Positions 29,220 to 42,787 are shown, counted from the stretch's first letter. The stretch is DNA of 64,000 nt from Rhodococcoides kyotonense (GCF_900188125.1 NZ_FZOW01000003.1:186001-250000), one strand, 5' to 3'. The notes: generated from the sequence alone by a model not told the origin. Numbers and translations: made by a program.

Positions 29220-29969
29220 ATGAACCACGTGACAGCTCAGAATTCCGAAGACAGACCCGACGCCGTGGCGCAGTTCGCGCACGTCAGCCGTGGTTACTAT
29301 CCGACTATCGTGGCCCTGTTCGCCGCGACCCTGATCATCTCGAATGTGACGGCGAGCAAAGGCGTCGCCTTCTTCGGTGGGAGCGATCTTTTCATCGGCC
29401 CCTTCCAGGTGCTACCGATCAATACCGACGGCGCATTCTTCCTCTTCCCGCTCGCGTACATCCTCGGCGACGTGCTCAGCGAGGTGTACGGCTTCAAGGC
29501 CACCAGGCGCGCGATCTACCTCGGCTTCGGCTCGATAATCCTCGCGGCCGTGTGCTTCTGGATCGCGATCGAACTGCCTGCGGCGAGTTTCTACGAGAAT
29601 CAGGAGTCGCTCGAAACCGTCGTCGGTGTCGTTCCTCGCCTGGTCATCGCAGGTCTTGCCGGCTACTTCGTCGGGCAGATGCTCAACTCGCTCGTGCTGG
29701 TTGCCATCAAGGAACGCACGAAGGAGAAGCACCTGTGGGCCCGTCTGATCGGGTCGACGATCGTCGGTGAATTCTTCGACACGCTGATCTTCTGCTCGAT
29801 CGCCGCCGGAGTCATCGGCATCTCGACGTGGGAGGACTTCATCAACTACGTCATCGTCGGCTTCATCTGGAAGACGCTCGTCGAGATTCTGGTCATGCCG
29901 ATCACCTACCGGGTCATCGCGTACATCAAGAAGCGCGAGCCCAGCTACCAGGAACCCGTCTCCGCCTAG
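29220..29969 (+). CDS. Queuosine precursor transporter (QPTR/YhhQ family)
   Basis: A 249-residue protein with six hydrophobic helices, of the DUF165/YhhQ family that imports queuosine precursors such as preQ0 and preQ1. Typical stretches are FLFPLAYILGDVLSEVYGFK and GSTIVGEFFDTLIFCSIAAG. The neighbours support a queuosine role: gluQ-RS is upstream and tgt nearby. A terminator follows at 29984. The exact substrate in this organism is inferred. Confidence 0.9.
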   Translation: MNHVTAQNSEDRPDAVAQFAHVSRGYYPTIVALFAATLIISNVTASKGVAFFGGSDLFIGPFQVLPINTDGAFFLFPLAYILGDVLSEVYGFKATRRAIYLGFGSIILAAVCFWIAIELPAASFYENQESLETVVGVVPRLVIAGLAGYFVGQMLNSLVLVAIKERTKEKHLWARLIGSTIVGEFFDTLIFCSIAAGVIGISTWEDFINYVIVGFIWKTLVEILVMPITYRVIAYIKKREPSYQEPVSA

Positions 29970-29983
29970 ACCCCTCACGCCCG

Positions 29984-30020
29984 AAGGCCCGGCCGACATC
30001 GTCGACCGGGCCTTTCTTCT
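29984..30020 (+). terminator. Intrinsic terminator after the QPTR gene
   Basis: AAGGCCCGG and CCGGGCCTT pair to form a hairpin, with a further CGA/TCG pair inside the loop, followed by the T-rich tail TTTCTTCTT. It closes the gluQ-QPTR transcript. Confidence 0.88.
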
Positions 30021-30030
30021 TGCTTCAATC

Positions 30031-30050
30031 GAGCCATTGACAAATGGCTC
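30031..30050. promoter_or_regulatory. Operator-like palindrome before the diiron gene
   Basis: GAGCCATT-GACA-AATGGCTC is a perfect dyad with 8-base arms. It lies 44 bases upstream of the diiron gene start. Its position suggests a regulator site for the diiron/monooxygenase/MerR genes; TetR proteins often bind such sites, but no binding protein is known. Confidence 0.55.
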
Positions 30051-30093
30051 AATGCGCGTGAGTCTGATTGCACGCCGACGACGGGACTTCGAC

Positions 30094-31014
30094 ATGGCAT
30101 TCGATTTCGACGAGATGCTCGTCAAGATCAAGGACAAGCAGTGGGCGCTGGCCGACATCGACTGGGATGCGCCGGGCGCCGACACGATCGGGCCCGAGCT
30201 GTGGACGAGACTCAAACCGTTCATGTCCGACCTGGTGTGGATCGAGAACGTCGGAGCCCGCGGTTTCGCCGCCATGGCGAAGAAGGCTCCGACGGACACG
30301 CTCGCGGAGATCTACACCTACTTCCACGCCGAGGAACAGAAGCACGCCAATGCCGAACTCGCCCTGATGCGCAGGTGGGGCATGCTCGACGGCGACGAGA
30401 TCCCCGAGCCCAACGTCAACGTCAAACTCGTCATCGACTGGCTGGACAAGTACTCCGATCAGACGTCGCTGTCCGTACTCGGCACGGTCATCCCGATGCT
30501 CGAGGTCGCGCTCGACGGTGCGCTCGTCAAATTCATCGTCGACGAGATCGACGACCCGGTGTGCCAGGAAGCGTTCAAACGCATCAACTCCGACGAGTCA
30601 CGGCACCTGGCAGTCGACTTCCAGGTCATCGAACTGCTCGGCCACGCGACGATGCGCAGGATCCTCGTCGAGACCGTCGGGGCATGGCTGAAGCCGTCGC
30701 TGATCATCGGAACCTTGCGCTACATTCCGCTGCTGAACAAGATGCGCGACAACATCGTCGCGATGGGCGTCGACGAGCAGAAGCTGTACACAGCGATGCG
30801 TCGATTCGACAAGGTAGGCGAGAGAAGCGAATTCGCGAAACGCCTTCCCATGTACCGCTTCATCAGCTGGCACGCGAGCGTCGTGATCAACCGGGCGCAT
30901 CCGTACCACAAGCTCGCCGACACCCTCGTGAAGATCACTGCCAAGTACCCCAGGAAGCTTCTCCGGCCGCAGCCTGCATGGTCCAAGGAACTCACGTACG
31001 AGCCCGTCGCATGA
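30094..31014 (+). CDS. Ferritin-like diiron protein
   Basis: A 306-residue protein. The motifs EEQKH (in YTYFHAEEQKHANAELALMR) and DESRH (in RINSDESRHLAVDFQVIELL), spaced within helical segments, are the two ExxH-type ligands of a ferritin-like diiron centre. Such proteins act as oxidases or hydroxylases. ATG 30094 is preferred because GGGA precedes it and the natural N-terminus is MAFDFDEML. Its stop overlaps the start of the flavin monooxygenase gene (ATGA), so the two are made together. Confidence 0.78.
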   Translation: MAFDFDEMLVKIKDKQWALADIDWDAPGADTIGPELWTRLKPFMSDLVWIENVGARGFAAMAKKAPTDTLAEIYTYFHAEEQKHANAELALMRRWGMLDGDEIPEPNVNVKLVIDWLDKYSDQTSLSVLGTVIPMLEVALDGALVKFIVDEIDDPVCQEAFKRINSDESRHLAVDFQVIELLGHATMRRILVETVGAWLKPSLIIGTLRYIPLLNKMRDNIVAMGVDEQKLYTAMRRFDKVGERSEFAKRLPMYRFISWHASVVINRAHPYHKLADTLVKITAKYPRKLLRPQPAWSKELTYEPVA

Positions 31015-32480
31015 GCCTGAGCGTAGCGATCATCGGTGGCGGGTTCGCCGGCATCGGTGCGGCAATTCGTCTGAAGCAGAGGCGAATACGCAACATCGCA
31101 ATCTTCGAACGCGGCACCGAACCCGGCGGGACGTGGCGCGACAACACCTACCCCGGTGCCGCGTGCGACATCCCGTCCCGCTTGTACTCGTACAGCTTCG
31201 CCCCGAATCCCGAGTGGTCTCACACCTACTCGGGCAGCGTCGAGATCCTCGGCTACATCCAACGCATGGTCGACGACTTCGGCATCCGCCCCTTCTTCCG
31301 GTTCGGCCACAACGTCACCGGAATCACGTGGAACGACGCAACGTCGTTGTGGGAGATCACGTTCGACGACCAGCCTTCGGTCACCGCCAGGTCCGTCGTG
31401 ATGGCGTCGGGACCCCTTGCCAATGTCAGCTTTCCGGCGATCCGCGGACTCGACACGTATGAGGGGCGCAAGATCCACAGCGCTCGCTGGGACCACGGGT
31501 ACGACTTCACCGGCAAGAAGGTCGCCGTCATCGGAACAGGCGCGTCGGGCGTGCAGATAGTGCCAGAGTTGGTCGAGAAGGCCAAGTCTGTCAAAGTCTT
31601 TCAACGAACGCCGGGCTGGGTGCTCCCCCGCGCCAACGTCGCGACGAGCAAGACCACCAAGGAGTTGTACCGTCGACTGCCGGCCGCGCAGACACTCGCG
31701 CGCAACGCCTGGTTCTGGGGACACGAGTCCGTCGCGCTCGGCGTGGTGTGGAACTCGCCGCTCACTCGCGTCGTCGAAGCCGTCGGCAAGCTCCATCTAC
31801 GACGCCAGGTCGCCGACCCCAGGTTACGACGCCAACTCACCCCGAATTTCAGGGCCGGCTGCAAGCGTCTGTTGATGACGAGCGACTTCTATCCAGCGTT
31901 GCAGAAGGACAACTGCACGCTGGTCACGTGGCCGATCGCAACCCTGTCGCCCAAGGGGATTCGAACGGTGGAGGGCATCGAACATCAGGTCGACGTGATC
32001 GTGTTCGCCACCGGTTTCGACGTCTCCAAGACCGGCACCCCCGTGCCGATCACCGGTCGCTGCGGACGTGTTCTGGCCGACGAATGGCGCAGCGGCGCAC
32101 AGGCATACAAGTCCATCACGGTCTCGGGGTACCCGAACATGTTCTTCACGTTCGGCCCCAATTCCGGGCCGGGCCACAGCTCGGCGCTCGTCTACATGGA
32201 AGCGCAGATCGACTATCTCGTCGACGCGATCTCCTACTCCCTGTCGCGGGACGTCGTCCTGGACGTCAGGGCCGACCGGCAGCGTGTGTACAACGAGGAC
32301 ATTCAGCGCCGCCTGCAGAAGACGACGTGGAATTCCGGATGTTCGAGCTGGTATCTCACCGAGGACGGATTCAACGCCACCATGTTTCCCGGCTTCGCTA
32401 CGCAATACGTCCGCCAACTGAAATCGGTCGACCTCGATGACTACTCCACCAGTCGTTCACGCTCACCCGTTACGGTGTAG
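31011..32480 (+). CDS. Baeyer-Villiger-type flavin monooxygenase
   Basis: A 489-residue FAD/NADPH monooxygenase. It has an N-terminal FAD motif (AIIGGGFAGIGAAIRLK), the Baeyer-Villiger fingerprint YEGRKIHSARWDHG (consensus FxGxxxHxxxWP/D), and a second nucleotide site, VIGTGASGVQIVPELV. These enzymes insert oxygen beside a ketone or oxidise heteroatoms. It is translationally coupled to the diiron gene upstream, and a MerR regulator follows within 26 bases. The substrate is unknown. Confidence 0.9.
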   Translation: MSLSVAIIGGGFAGIGAAIRLKQRRIRNIAIFERGTEPGGTWRDNTYPGAACDIPSRLYSYSFAPNPEWSHTYSGSVEILGYIQRMVDDFGIRPFFRFGHNVTGITWNDATSLWEITFDDQPSVTARSVVMASGPLANVSFPAIRGLDTYEGRKIHSARWDHGYDFTGKKVAVIGTGASGVQIVPELVEKAKSVKVFQRTPGWVLPRANVATSKTTKELYRRLPAAQTLARNAWFWGHESVALGVVWNSPLTRVVEAVGKLHLRRQVADPRLRRQLTPNFRAGCKRLLMTSDFYPALQKDNCTLVTWPIATLSPKGIRTVEGIEHQVDVIVFATGFDVSKTGTPVPITGRCGRVLADEWRSGAQAYKSITVSGYPNMFFTFGPNSGPGHSSALVYMEAQIDYLVDAISYSLSRDVVLDVRADRQRVYNEDIQRRLQKTTWNSGCSSWYLTEDGFNATMFPGFATQYVRQLKSVDLDDYSTSRSRSPVTV

Positions 32481-32505
32481 CCAACGACGAAAGGGGCGCG
32501 GCGAG

Positions 32506-36457
<3,952 letters not shown>

Positions 36458-36461
<4 letters not shown>

Positions 36462-38188
36462 GATGCGGCCACCGCGTGCTGGGAGTCGACGATCTCGGCG
36501 TACGTCGGGCACGTCGCGACCAGATAGTCGTGCGTCCCGAGCCCGACGGGTTCACCGTCGTCGAGGACGAGAATCTGATCGGCGTCGACGATGGTCGAAA
36601 CACGTTGAGCAACAACGATCATGCAGGATTCCTCGATGACGGGCCTCAGCGCCGCGCGGAGTCGGGCGTCGGTGGTCAGGTCGAGCGCGGAGAAGGAGTC
36701 GTCGAACAGGTAGATGCTCGGACGCCTAACAAGTGCCCGCGCGATGGACAGACGCTGACGCTGGCCTCCCGATACCGTCGTACCGCCCTGCGAGACAGCC
36801 GTGTCCAGGCCGTCGGGCATCTTGCGCACGAAGTCCGCAGCTTGGGCGATCTCGAGCGCCTCCCAGAGTTCGTCGTCGGTTGCGTCGGTCTTGCCGTAGC
36901 GCAGGTTGCTGGCGATGGTGCCGGAGAACAAGTACGGCTTCTGCGGGATGAGCCCGATGTTCCGTCGAAGTTCCTCGATGTCGAGATCGCGGATGTCCGT
37001 ACCGCCGACGAGCACCTGGCCGGCGGTGACGTCGATCAACCGAGGAATCAGGTTGATCAGTGTCGACTTTCCGGATCCGGTACCGCCGATGATGGCGGTG
37101 ACCTTGCCCGGCTCCGCACGGAAGTTCACACCGCGCAGCACCGGGAATTCGGCTCCGGGGAACGAAAATTCGGCGTCGCGAAGCTCGACGATTCCGGGCG
37201 TCGTCACGAAGGACTTGGGCGACGACGGCAGCACCACCGACGACTCGGTGGCCAGCACCTGGCTGATACGGTCGGCGCAGACCGACGCACGCGGAACCAT
37301 CATCGCGATGAACGACGCCATCATCACCGACATCAGAATCAGCATGATGTAGCTGAGAAGCGCCGTGAGCGAACCGATTTCCATCGTGCCGTTGTTGATC
37401 GCATGCCCGCCGAACCAGATCACGGCCACGCTGGTCACGTTGCTGATGAGCATGACCGTCGGGAACATCAGGGCCATCAGGCGACCGACGCGCAACGCCG
37501 CTTCCGTCAACGACGCATTCGCGACGCCGAAGCGGTCGATCTCGAAACGCTCACGAACGAAAGCACGTACGACGCGGATGCCGGTGATCTGTTCGCGCAG
37601 AACGCGGTTGACCGCGTCGATACGAACCTGCATGGCGCGGAACCCCGGGACCATACGAACGATGATGAGTCCCATGGCGATTGCGAGACCGGGCACCGCG
37701 AGAATGAGAATCCAGGACAGGTTGATGTCCTCGCGCAGCGCCATGACCACTCCGCCGATGCACATGATCGGCGCCATCACGACGATGGTGAAGCCCATGA
37801 CGATCAGCAACTGAACCTGTTGGACGTCGTTGGTGTTTCGAGTGATCAGCGACGGCGCACCGAATTGTCCGACTTCACGCGCCGAGAACGTTCCGACCCG
37901 GTGCAGGATCGCCTTACGCAGATCGCGCCCGGCCCCCATCGCGGACTTGGCGCCGATCAGCACCGCGGAGACGGAGCAGACGATCTGCACGAGCGACACC
38001 AGAAGCATCCAGCCGCCGGTGGTCAGGATGTAGTTGGTGTCACCGCGCGTCACACCGTTGTCGATGATGTCGGCGTTGAGGCTCGGCAGATACAACGCCG
38101 CCGCGGTGGCCACCAACTGCAGTGCGATCAATGCTGCGATCGCCCGCTTGTAGGGAGCCAGATAGGTCTTCAGAAGCGGGATCAGCAT
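36458..38188 (-). CDS. ABC exporter half-transporter, degenerate-site subunit
   Basis: A 576-residue fused permease/ATPase. Walker A is IIGGTGSGKSTLINLIPRL and the signature VSGGQRQRLSIARALV is intact. Walker B ends FDDSFSALD, so the catalytic glutamate is aspartate, and the H-loop reads VVAQRVSTI with glutamine for histidine. These changes are typical of one half of asymmetric heterodimeric exporters. It is first in a two-gene operon with the subunit whose site is complete. The exported compound is unknown; drugs or lipids are usual. Confidence 0.92.
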
Positions 38189-38270
38189 GATGGCCGAAGA
38201 TTACTCGTACACATATCCAACAGTCTCCACTTTTTTGTCGGTGAACGAGAATCCCCGGCCATCGCGCGTT

Positions 38271-40589
38271 CTAAGCGTGAACCGCTTCTTCCTCGTCCCG
38301 CTTCGGTTCCGCCTTGGCGAGCTTGGCGCCTTCGATGTCGACGTCGGGCAGGATCTTGTCCAGCCACTTCGGCAGCCACCATGCCTTGTCGCCCATGAGA
38401 GCCATGACCGACGGGATGATGATCATGCGCACGACGAAGGCGTCGAAGAACACCGCGGCCGCGAGCGCGAATCCGATCGACTTGATGAACGAGTCCGGCT
38501 CGGCCATGAACGCGGCGAACACGGAGATCATGATGACCGCGGCCGACGTCACGACGCGGGCGCCGTACTTGAACCCGTTGACGACGGCTTCCTTGGCAGG
38601 CGTGCCGTGCACGTATTCCTCACGCATGCGCGAGACCAGGAACACCTGGTAGTCCATCGCGAGTCCGAACACCACACCGATGAGGAAGATCGGCATGAAG
38701 CTGACGATGGGCTGTGGATTGCTGATCAGCCCGAGTCCACCTTCCTGGAAGATGAACACGGTCGCGCCGAAGGTGGCGAGCACGCTCAGCAGGAAGCCGA
38801 TGGTCGCGGTCAGTGGCACGAGGATCGACCGGAACACCACCATCAACAGGATGAACGCGAGACCCACGACGACGGCGAGGTACGGCACGAGTGCATCCTG
38901 CAGTCGCTCGGACACGTCGAGTTCGAGTGCGGTCTGACCGGTCACGCCGTAGGAGACGCCGTCGGATTCGGCGAAGCCGGGCTCTGCCGCACGCAGGTTG
39001 GCGACGAGGTCCTTGGTGGCGTCGCTGTTCGGTTCGCTGGACGGCGTCACCAGGATCTGTGCGGTGTCACCGGCCTCGTTGACGGCGATGATCTGCGCGT
39101 TGGTGACGTCGTCTTCTTCGTAGATCGACTCGACGACCTTCGCGAACCCTGCTGTCCGGTCCGCCTCGGGCGCCTGGCTGGCGTCGGCGATGACGAGCAG
39201 TGGGCCGTTCTTGCCGGGACCGAAGCCTTCCTCGACGAGGTCGTAGGCCTTGCGGACCGACGTCGACGGGTCGGACGTGGCGATGCTCGGCAGTGCGAGC
39301 GACAGTCCGGTTGCAGGTCCGGCGATGACACCGAGCAGTACGACGCCGCCGATGAGGCCGATCGCGGGTCGCTTGACCAGCGCGCGGGCCCAGCGCAAAC
39401 CGTTGGTCGCGGGTGCGTTCGGGTCTTCGGGATCGGCAGTGTTGACGCCCTTGATCCTGCCGGCGAACGCCTTGCCCTTGAACAGACCCAGCAGCGCGGG
39501 CAGGAACGTCAGCGCGATGAGCACTGCGACGAAGACTGCGAAGCCGGCCGCGTAACCCATCTGAGACAGGAACGGAATCCCGACGACGCGCAGCGCGACG
39601 AGGGCGATGAGCACGGTGGCACCGGCGAACACGACAGCGGAACCGGCGGTTCCGACCGAGCGTCCGACGGCTTCTTCGCGGTTGTCGGTCAGCGTCAGCT
39701 CGTGTCGGTATCGAGCGAGGATGAACAACGAATAGTCGATCGCGACCGCGAGACCGATCATGATCGCCAGGATCGGCGTGAACGTCGACAGATCCGCGAA
39801 GCCGGAGGCCGTCGTGATGGTCAGGCTGCTGATGCCGATACCGACGATCGCGGTGATGAGCGGAAGACCTGCGGCTGCAGCCGAACCGAACATGATGAGC
39901 AGTACGACGGCTGCGACGGCCAGGCCGACCAGCTCCGACGTCCCACCCGGCGGCGACGCGTCCTGCGCGACGGTTCCGCCGAGCTCGACGGTCAATCCGG
40001 CATCGCGTGCAGGCTGAGCTGCCTCGTCGAGTTCGGTGCGCAACTCCTCGGTGACGTCGGCAAGTTCGACGGAGATCGGGACGTCGAGGGTGCCGATCTG
40101 CCCGTTCGGACTGAGCGGCGACAGCGCGGCGGCGTTGGCTGCGGCGACGTCTGCAGGTGTTCCGTCCTGCTCGGCGAGCTGGTTGTACTGCTCGACGATT
40201 CCCGTGTTTCCGACGACGGGATTGGCCAGCGGCTGAGGGCCATCGGGCTTGGCCGATGCGTCGACCTCGGTGATCTTGTCGATTTCGGCAATCGTCGCAT
40301 CCATCGCCGCGGTGTATTCGGGGGTGTCGAGCGACTGGCCGTCGGGAGCGGCGAAGACGTATTGGGCGGATACCGCGCTCAGCGGGTCCTCTGCCTGGCC
40401 GAAGCGCTCACTCTGCAGGTCGAGCGCTTCCTGGGCGGGCGTGCCGGGGATGTTGAACGAGTTGGCGGTCGGCCCGGACAGCGTGGCTGCGCCGACGCCC
40501 GCGAGTACGAGAATCGCGAGCCACAGAGCAAGGACGATGCCTTTTCGCCGGTAGGCGAACTTTCCGATTCGATAGAGATAGGTGGCCAC
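38271..40589 (-). CDS. MMPL-family RND transporter
   Basis: A 772-residue membrane transporter with two sets of about six helices separated by large extracytoplasmic loops. The proton-relay aspartates lie in MIGLAVAIDYSLFILARYRH and GVVFGLAMDYQVFLVSRMRE, the two GxxxDY-type motifs of this family. It probably exports lipids, siderophores or drugs. Translation starts at GTG 40589 with AGGAG upstream. A TetR gene lies 11 bases upstream on the same strand, forming an operon. The tail is charged (EPKRDEEEAVHA). Confidence 0.93.
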   Translation of the reverse strand: MATYLYRIGKFAYRRKGIVLALWLAILVLAGVGAATLSGPTANSFNIPGTPAQEALDLQSERFGQAEDPLSAVSAQYVFAAPDGQSLDTPEYTAAMDATIAEIDKITEVDASAKPDGPQPLANPVVGNTGIVEQYNQLAEQDGTPADVAAANAAALSPLSPNGQIGTLDVPISVELADVTEELRTELDEAAQPARDAGLTVELGGTVAQDASPPGGTSELVGLAVAAVVLLIMFGSAAAAGLPLITAIVGIGISSLTITTASGFADLSTFTPILAIMIGLAVAIDYSLFILARYRHELTLTDNREEAVGRSVGTAGSAVVFAGATVLIALVALRVVGIPFLSQMGYAAGFAVFVAVLIALTFLPALLGLFKGKAFAGRIKGVNTADPEDPNAPATNGLRWARALVKRPAIGLIGGVVLLGVIAGPATGLSLALPSIATSDPSTSVRKAYDLVEEGFGPGKNGPLLVIADASQAPEADRTAGFAKVVESIYEEDDVTNAQIIAVNEAGDTAQILVTPSSEPNSDATKDLVANLRAAEPGFAESDGVSYGVTGQTALELDVSERLQDALVPYLAVVVGLAFILLMVVFRSILVPLTATIGFLLSVLATFGATVFIFQEGGLGLISNPQPIVSFMPIFLIGVVFGLAMDYQVFLVSRMREEYVHGTPAKEAVVNGFKYGARVVTSAAVIMISVFAAFMAEPDSFIKSIGFALAAAVFFDAFVVRMIIIPSVMALMGDKAWWLPKWLDKILPDVDIEGAKLAKAEPKRDEEEAVHA

Positions 40590-40600
40590 GTGACGGCTCC

Positions 40601-41233
40601 TCAGTTGGTTTTCGGTTCGCGCGGGTCCGGGAGTCCGGCCTGCAGTTGGTCGAATGCGTCCTCGACTAGCTGTCTGGGCGACAGAGCTCCTGTGGGGTTG
40701 TTGGTCCAGATGGTCAGAGCTGCCGCGACGGCTCCACCTACCGCCATTTGCACCAGGTTCGGATAGAGGTCGTGGTCCACATCGGTCCCGGAGCGTTCGG
40801 CAATCGCTTCCCCGAGTACCCGGGTCAGCGAGTGATGAACTTCCAACTTCCGTGCCATCACGCTGGGGTTGGCCTCGACGAGCTGTGCGACGGCGAAGGT
40901 TTCGGCCAGGTCCTTGTCGGGATCGGTCACTACCGACACGGCAACGTGCCTCAGCGAATCCCAGAGCGGCTCATCCGACGGTCGATCGCGCAGCATCTCG
41001 AACCACTCGAGCGCAGAAGCCTCGATGTGATGCAGAACGGCTTCTTCTTTGTTGGCGAAATAGTTGTGGAACGTACGCGTGGACACCCCCGCCTCGGCGG
41101 CAATGGCGTCGGCGGTGACGGCATCCAGACCACGAACTTTCGCGAGGTTCACGGCGGCAAGGCCGAGAGCGTCGCGCGTGGCCGCCTTCTTCAGATCACG
41201 AAGGCCGGGTGCCGGATTAGTCACGTACTCCAA
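40601..41233 (-). CDS. TetR-family regulator of the MMPL operon
   Basis: A 210-residue regulator with helix-turn-helix DAVTADAIAAEAGVSTRTFH then NYFANKEEAVLHH. It is cotranscribed with the MMPL gene (11-base gap). Two small dyads lie directly upstream: GTACT-CCAA-AGTAC at 41225-41238, overlapping the start, and TGCAGA-GT-TCTGCA at 41245-41258. Autorepression through these is likely. The ligand is unknown. Confidence 0.9.
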   Translation of the reverse strand: MEYVTNPAPGLRDLKKAATRDALGLAAVNLAKVRGLDAVTADAIAAEAGVSTRTFHNYFANKEEAVLHHIEASALEWFEMLRDRPSDEPLWDSLRHVAVSVVTDPDKDLAETFAVAQLVEANPSVMARKLEVHHSLTRVLGEAIAERSGTDVDHDLYPNLVQMAVGGAVAAALTIWTNNPTGALSPRQLVEDAFDQLQAGLPDPREPKTN

Positions 41234-41244
41234 AGTACGGAATG

Positions 41245-41258
41245 TGCAGAGTTCTGCA
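41245..41258. promoter_or_regulatory. Candidate operator of the TetR-MMPL operon
   Basis: TGCAGA-GT-TCTGCA is a perfect 14-base palindrome placed 12 bases upstream of the TetR start. Partial copies (TTGCAG at 41262, TGTGCA at 41271) follow it. It is the best candidate site for the repressor encoded by the operon. Confidence 0.6.
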
Positions 41259-41320
41259 ATATTGCAGGAATGTGCATTTATGACTGGTGTGCCACAGCCG
41301 AGGTCCGACTGTGACGCAGG

Positions 41321-41776
41321 TCATCTACGCGCCCAGGCACCCGGGTCGCTGGTCAACTCGTGCACGAAGGTCGGCAGATGCTCGTCGACGATGTCGGCCA
41401 GCGATACTTCCTCCAGCACAGCGCGCATGTTCGCCCGCACAGCGAGCCAGACCAGCTGCAGCGGCTGAGCAGGACCCGGATAGTCGATATCTTCGGGACG
41501 CTGGCCACGCACCGAGGCCAACGGGCCTTCCACCGCCCTCACGACATCCGCGACCGAAATCTCCGCAGGCGGACGGGCCAGCCAATATCCACCATCGGGG
41601 CCGCGTCGACTGCGCACCAGATCCGCCCGCCGGAGATCCGACAACACCGACTCCAGGAACTTGTGCGGAATGTTCTGCGCGCCCGCCAGGGCCTCGGCCT
41701 TGCCCGGAGCACCTTCCGTGGACGCAAGCTCGAGCAATGTGCGCACGGCATAGTCCGCCTTGGCGGTAATGTGCAC
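41321..41776 (-). CDS. Rrf2-family transcriptional regulator without cluster cysteines
   Basis: A 151-residue regulator beginning MHITAKADYAVRTLLELAST, the standard Rrf2 N-terminus. The winged-helix recognition part is IPHKFLESVLSDLRRADLV, and the wing is RSRRGPDGGYWLARPPAEIS. IscR, NsrR and RsrR bind an iron-sulfur cluster through cysteines, but this protein contains no cysteine at all, so it must sense something else or nothing. An inverted repeat lies 31 bases upstream. No iron-sulfur, sulfur or nitric-oxide genes are adjacent to hint at targets. Confidence 0.88.
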   Translation of the reverse strand: MHITAKADYAVRTLLELASTEGAPGKAEALAGAQNIPHKFLESVLSDLRRADLVRSRRGPDGGYWLARPPAEISVADVVRAVEGPLASVRGQRPEDIDYPGPAQPLQLVWLAVRANMRAVLEEVSLADIVDEHLPTFVHELTSDPGAWARR

Positions 41777-41806
41777 AGCTGATCTCCTTCGACGGGCGTG
41801 GCTTAA

Positions 41807-41827
41807 TTCCTACCACTTTTGTAGGAA
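41807..41827. promoter_or_regulatory. Candidate Rrf2 operator
   Basis: TTCCTAC-CACTTTT-GTAGGAA has perfect 7-base arms with a 7-base spacer, 31 bases upstream of the Rrf2 start. Autoregulation through it is likely. Confidence 0.6.
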
Positions 41828-41868
41828 ATGGGCCACTAGCGGACCGTTCGCCCTCTTCGCAGCCTCGG

Positions 41869-42174
41869 CGTTCCGCCGACCCCCTTTCCGCCGACCCCCC
41901 GTTCCGCCGACCCCCCCCAATCCGGAGCGAGGGTGACATTCGGTCACTCCAAGTGACCAAATGCGTCATTCGCTCACCACGCGCCGAGAGTCGAAACTGA
42001 CCACCGACCCCCAATTCGGAGCGAGGGCGACATTCAGTCACTCCAAGTGACCAAATGCGTCATTCGCTCACCACGCGCCGAGAGCCGAAACTGACCACCG
42101 ACCCCCAATTCGGAGCGAGGGTGACATTTGGTCACTCCAAGTGACCGAATGCGTCATTCGCGCACCACGCGCCG
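41869..42174. repeat. Tandem repeats: three 16-17-bp GC-rich units, then 2.7 copies of a 94-bp unit
   Basis: This gene-free stretch holds TTCCGCCGACCCC three times (41871-41918). It then holds a 94-bp unit starting at 41919, 42013 and 42107, the last cut at about 42174. Each 94-bp unit contains a dyad of the form GGTCACT-CCA-AGTGACC within ACATT...AATG. The units differ at only a few bases. No reading frame spans them. Confidence 0.9.
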
Positions 42175-42193
42175 GGCCCACACAGGTCCGTAC

Positions 42194-42787
42194 TCATCCG
42201 TGGGGTTCGCCCCGGCGCTGCAGGAAGCTGTTGATCACCGGCGCAGCCGCACCCAGACCGAATATTCCGGCTCCAGCCGCAGCCAACCAGGTGTCGTCGA
42301 CCAAGAAAAGTGAGGACGCCACCCCGATCAGACACAACAACGCGAAAATCGCCGCCCACCGTTGCCCGTTCCGATCGAGCCTCGCTGCGGTCTCGACGGC
42401 AAGCTCGTTGACCCGTCGGTCGGAGTCCATGTTGGCATGCGCCTGTTCGACAATTTCGCGCGCTAGCCCGGGAAGCACCCTGTCGTATTCAGCAAGTTCC
42501 GACGGCGAGGGCAGAGGTGCGCTTCTATACGAAGTAGCGAATGAGAGGGAACCACCATCGAACGGCAGCTCCATCTGCTCTGGTGGCACAACCTCGGTTC
42601 GTGTTACCTCGGACGCTTGGACATCTCGCTGCGCAAGGCCTGGCCGACCGTCGCCCACCCTCTCGCGGTCCGCGTCGGAGAGTTGCGCCTCGCCACGGCT
42701 GCGGCTTGCTTGGTCCTGACTGCGCCGTTGTTCAGAGCGATCGTGCTGTAACCGCGACCTATCGCTCGAATCATCGTCATGGCTCAA
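42194..42787 (-). CDS. DUF2335-family membrane protein
   Basis: A 197-residue protein. Residues 1-75 are polar and low in complexity, with many D, R, S and Q. Residues from about 90 carry the DUF2335 pattern SAPLPSPSELAEYDRVLPGL, followed by two hydrophobic helices near the C-terminus (FALLCLIGVASSLFLV and LAAAGAGIFGLGAAAPVI). The frame starts with TTG at 42787, supported by GAGG upstream; no ATG is in frame near it. The family is a small predicted membrane group of unknown function. Confidence 0.75.
   Translation of the reverse strand: MSHDDDSSDRSRLQHDRSEQRRSQDQASRSRGEAQLSDADRERVGDGRPGLAQRDVQASEVTRTEVVPPEQMELPFDGGSLSFATSYRSAPLPSPSELAEYDRVLPGLAREIVEQAHANMDSDRRVNELAVETAARLDRNGQRWAAIFALLCLIGVASSLFLVDDTWLAAAGAGIFGLGAAAPVINSFLQRRGEPHG

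Noticed and set aside
38187..40766. Very long antisense frame opposite the MMPL gene
   Set aside because: It is rich in D, E, R, G and H and low in hydrophobic residues, as expected for a shadow frame of GC-rich coding DNA; the MMPL gene on the other strand is clear.
41919..42174. Possible CRISPR array
   Set aside because: The units are 94 bp and nearly identical throughout, with no alternation of short repeats and unique spacers, and no cas genes are nearby.
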